In this document: piece by piece, positions 30,540 to 31,223 of the stretch | How the letters are laid out: each line of letters begins with the position of its first letter | How positions within the stretch are numbered: the first letter of the stretch is position 1 | NCBI GenBank assembly: GCA_002508635.1 | Contig: DACO01000131.1 | Location: 1 to 31,223 of the forward strand | From: Methanolobus sp. UBA118 | GTDB lineage: Archaea > Halobacteriota > Methanosarcinia > Methanosarcinales > Methanosarcinaceae | Length of the DNA: 31,223 nt | Direction of reading: 5' to 3' | Notes under the pieces: model-generated | Databases searched by the model: none | Told to the model about the DNA's origin: nothing | What the model saw: only the letters and a program-made list of their open reading frames with translations | Program-made: the position numbers and the translations under genes

Positions 30540-31223
30540 TCATGACCATAGCTGACCTTCGAGTATACTCTTTGTTTTATCGGTTGTACTTTGATTTACT
30601 TTATTGATCCTTACCAGGTATTCATCACCAACTCTTTCAGGCTCGCTGAAGACTACATCAACACCAAGTCTCTCAAGATATGACCTGAACCTGTCTATGG
30701 TGTCCCTGTTTTTCACACGTATGCGGACATCCTCGGAAATGCGCCTGTTGTTTTCAACTTCCCTGATGGATTGTATCATGGGTCGGAGTATACTTTCCCC
30801 GAGTCTGAGACAACGCTCTCTTAGTTCTTCCTCACTCTCGTTCCATTCAAAGGACTGGAATCCCTCTCTTACGACTCTTGGAAACATATAGTCTCTTCCG
30901 CTATCGTTATAGAATCTGAATGCGTGTCTCAGGTCAGCATTGTTACTTTCCGAACAGGTGTATTTAATTGGTTGCAATACCATTTCAGGATCTTTGATAA
31001 CAACTCCTTCATGCTCTGTTTTGCCAAGTTCCCTGATTATTTCAGTGATCTCTGCAGGTGCTTTCTCGATAGCGAATTCCCCGAAAAGCTTCACCTGAGT
31101 AAAACCGTAATTTTCGGCAAGTTCCCGTCGCTTCATAACAGGAAGCGGCTTTCCATCTGCTTTGTACCTTATGTCAAAAACAAAGAAATCCAGGGATTCC
31201 AGACCGTAGATATCCTTTGGCAC
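30540..31223 (-). CDS. ATP-dependent RNA ligase, Pab1020 type (partial)
   Basis: The gene runs off the right edge; 227 C-terminal residues are visible, and the GTG at the very edge is probably internal. It matches the archaeal Pab1020 RNA ligase family, covalent nucleotidyltransferases that join or circularise RNA. Visible are motif IIIa-like LDFFVFDIRY, motif IV EGVVIKDP, and motif V PIKYT, then the helical C-terminal domain involved in dimerisation. The motif I lysine lies outside the window. It is 54 bases upstream of the EF-Tu-like GTPase on the same strand and may share its transcript. Relatives are about 380 residues, so about 150 are missing. Confidence 0.85.
   Translation of the reverse strand: MPKDIYGLESLDFFVFDIRYKADGKPLPVMKRRELAENYGFTQVKLFGEFAIEKAPAEITEIIRELGKTEHEGVVIKDPEMVLQPIKYTCSESNNADLRHAFRFYNDSGRDYMFPRVVREGFQSFEWNESEEELRERCLRLGESILRPMIQSIREVENNRRISEDVRIRVKNRDTIDRFRSYLERLGVDVVFSEPERVGDEYLVRINKVNQSTTDKTKSILEGQLWS

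Noticed and set aside
1..31223. CRISPR array, prophage, integrase or rRNA genes
   Set aside because: I saw no regularly spaced direct repeats, phage structural genes, recombinase motifs or ribosomal RNA sequence anywhere in the window.

Overview
The window looks like chromosome of a methanogenic archaeon of the family Methanosarcinaceae, probably a Methanolobus- or Methanococcoides-like methylotroph. The genus is an inference. The main evidence is a four-subunit pyruvate:ferredoxin oxidoreductase operon (porGDAB), a HerA-NurA pair, and archaeal UPF0200 and UPF0201 proteins. A FilR1-type regulator, a Pab1020-type RNA ligase and a KaiC-like RecA-fold ATPase add to it. TATA-like boxes lie at archaeal distances, some genes look leaderless, and the tRNA has no encoded CCA.

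Region 1 (1-5405) is a redox block. It holds the tail of a zinc alcohol dehydrogenase, a flavodoxin, a cyclophilin-fold lipoprotein, a truncated flavodoxin remnant, two paralogous aldo/keto reductases with two 4Fe-4S motifs each, and an iron-sulfur-flavoprotein-like reductase between them. The gene mix resembles blocks found in anaerobic bacteria. A perfect 18-bp palindrome lies before the first aldo/keto reductase. Region 2 (5485-8516) is a two-gene ABC exporter followed by a FilR1-domain regulator. Region 3 (8517-11596) is AT-rich accessory DNA: small hypothetical genes, a 121-bp element with IS-like terminal inverted repeats, an acetyltransferase broken by a one-base frameshift, and a solitary PD-(D/E)XK nuclease protein.

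Region 4 (11597-17222) is mostly core metabolism and repair: an AlkD-type alkylpurine glycosylase converging on endonuclease III, porGDAB with tight start/stop overlaps, and a tRNA-dihydrouridine synthase. Region 5 (17319-19870) is a compact three-gene operon (UPF0200 kinase-like, UPF0201, TIM-barrel isomerase/endonuclease-like), a structured gene-free stretch, a 56-residue ribbon-helix-helix protein, and tRNA-Lys(CUU). Region 6 (19953-23085) is nurA-herA, the DNA end-resection pair.

Region 7 (23086-31223) carries a sodium:solute symporter behind a palindrome that overlaps a TATA-like sequence, a VOC protein, and a MetE-type methyltransferase with an altered zinc-site motif. A SpoIIM-family membrane protein is divergent from the KaiC-like ATPase, which pairs with an uncharacterised 171-residue protein. 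The window ends with a GTPase whose switch II is degenerate and part of an RNA ligase. I saw no CRISPR array, complete transposase, integrase or rRNA. The best candidates for something undescribed are the PD-(D/E)XK protein, the KaiC-like/unknown/GTPase/RNA-ligase cluster, and the H-x-H MetE homologue.
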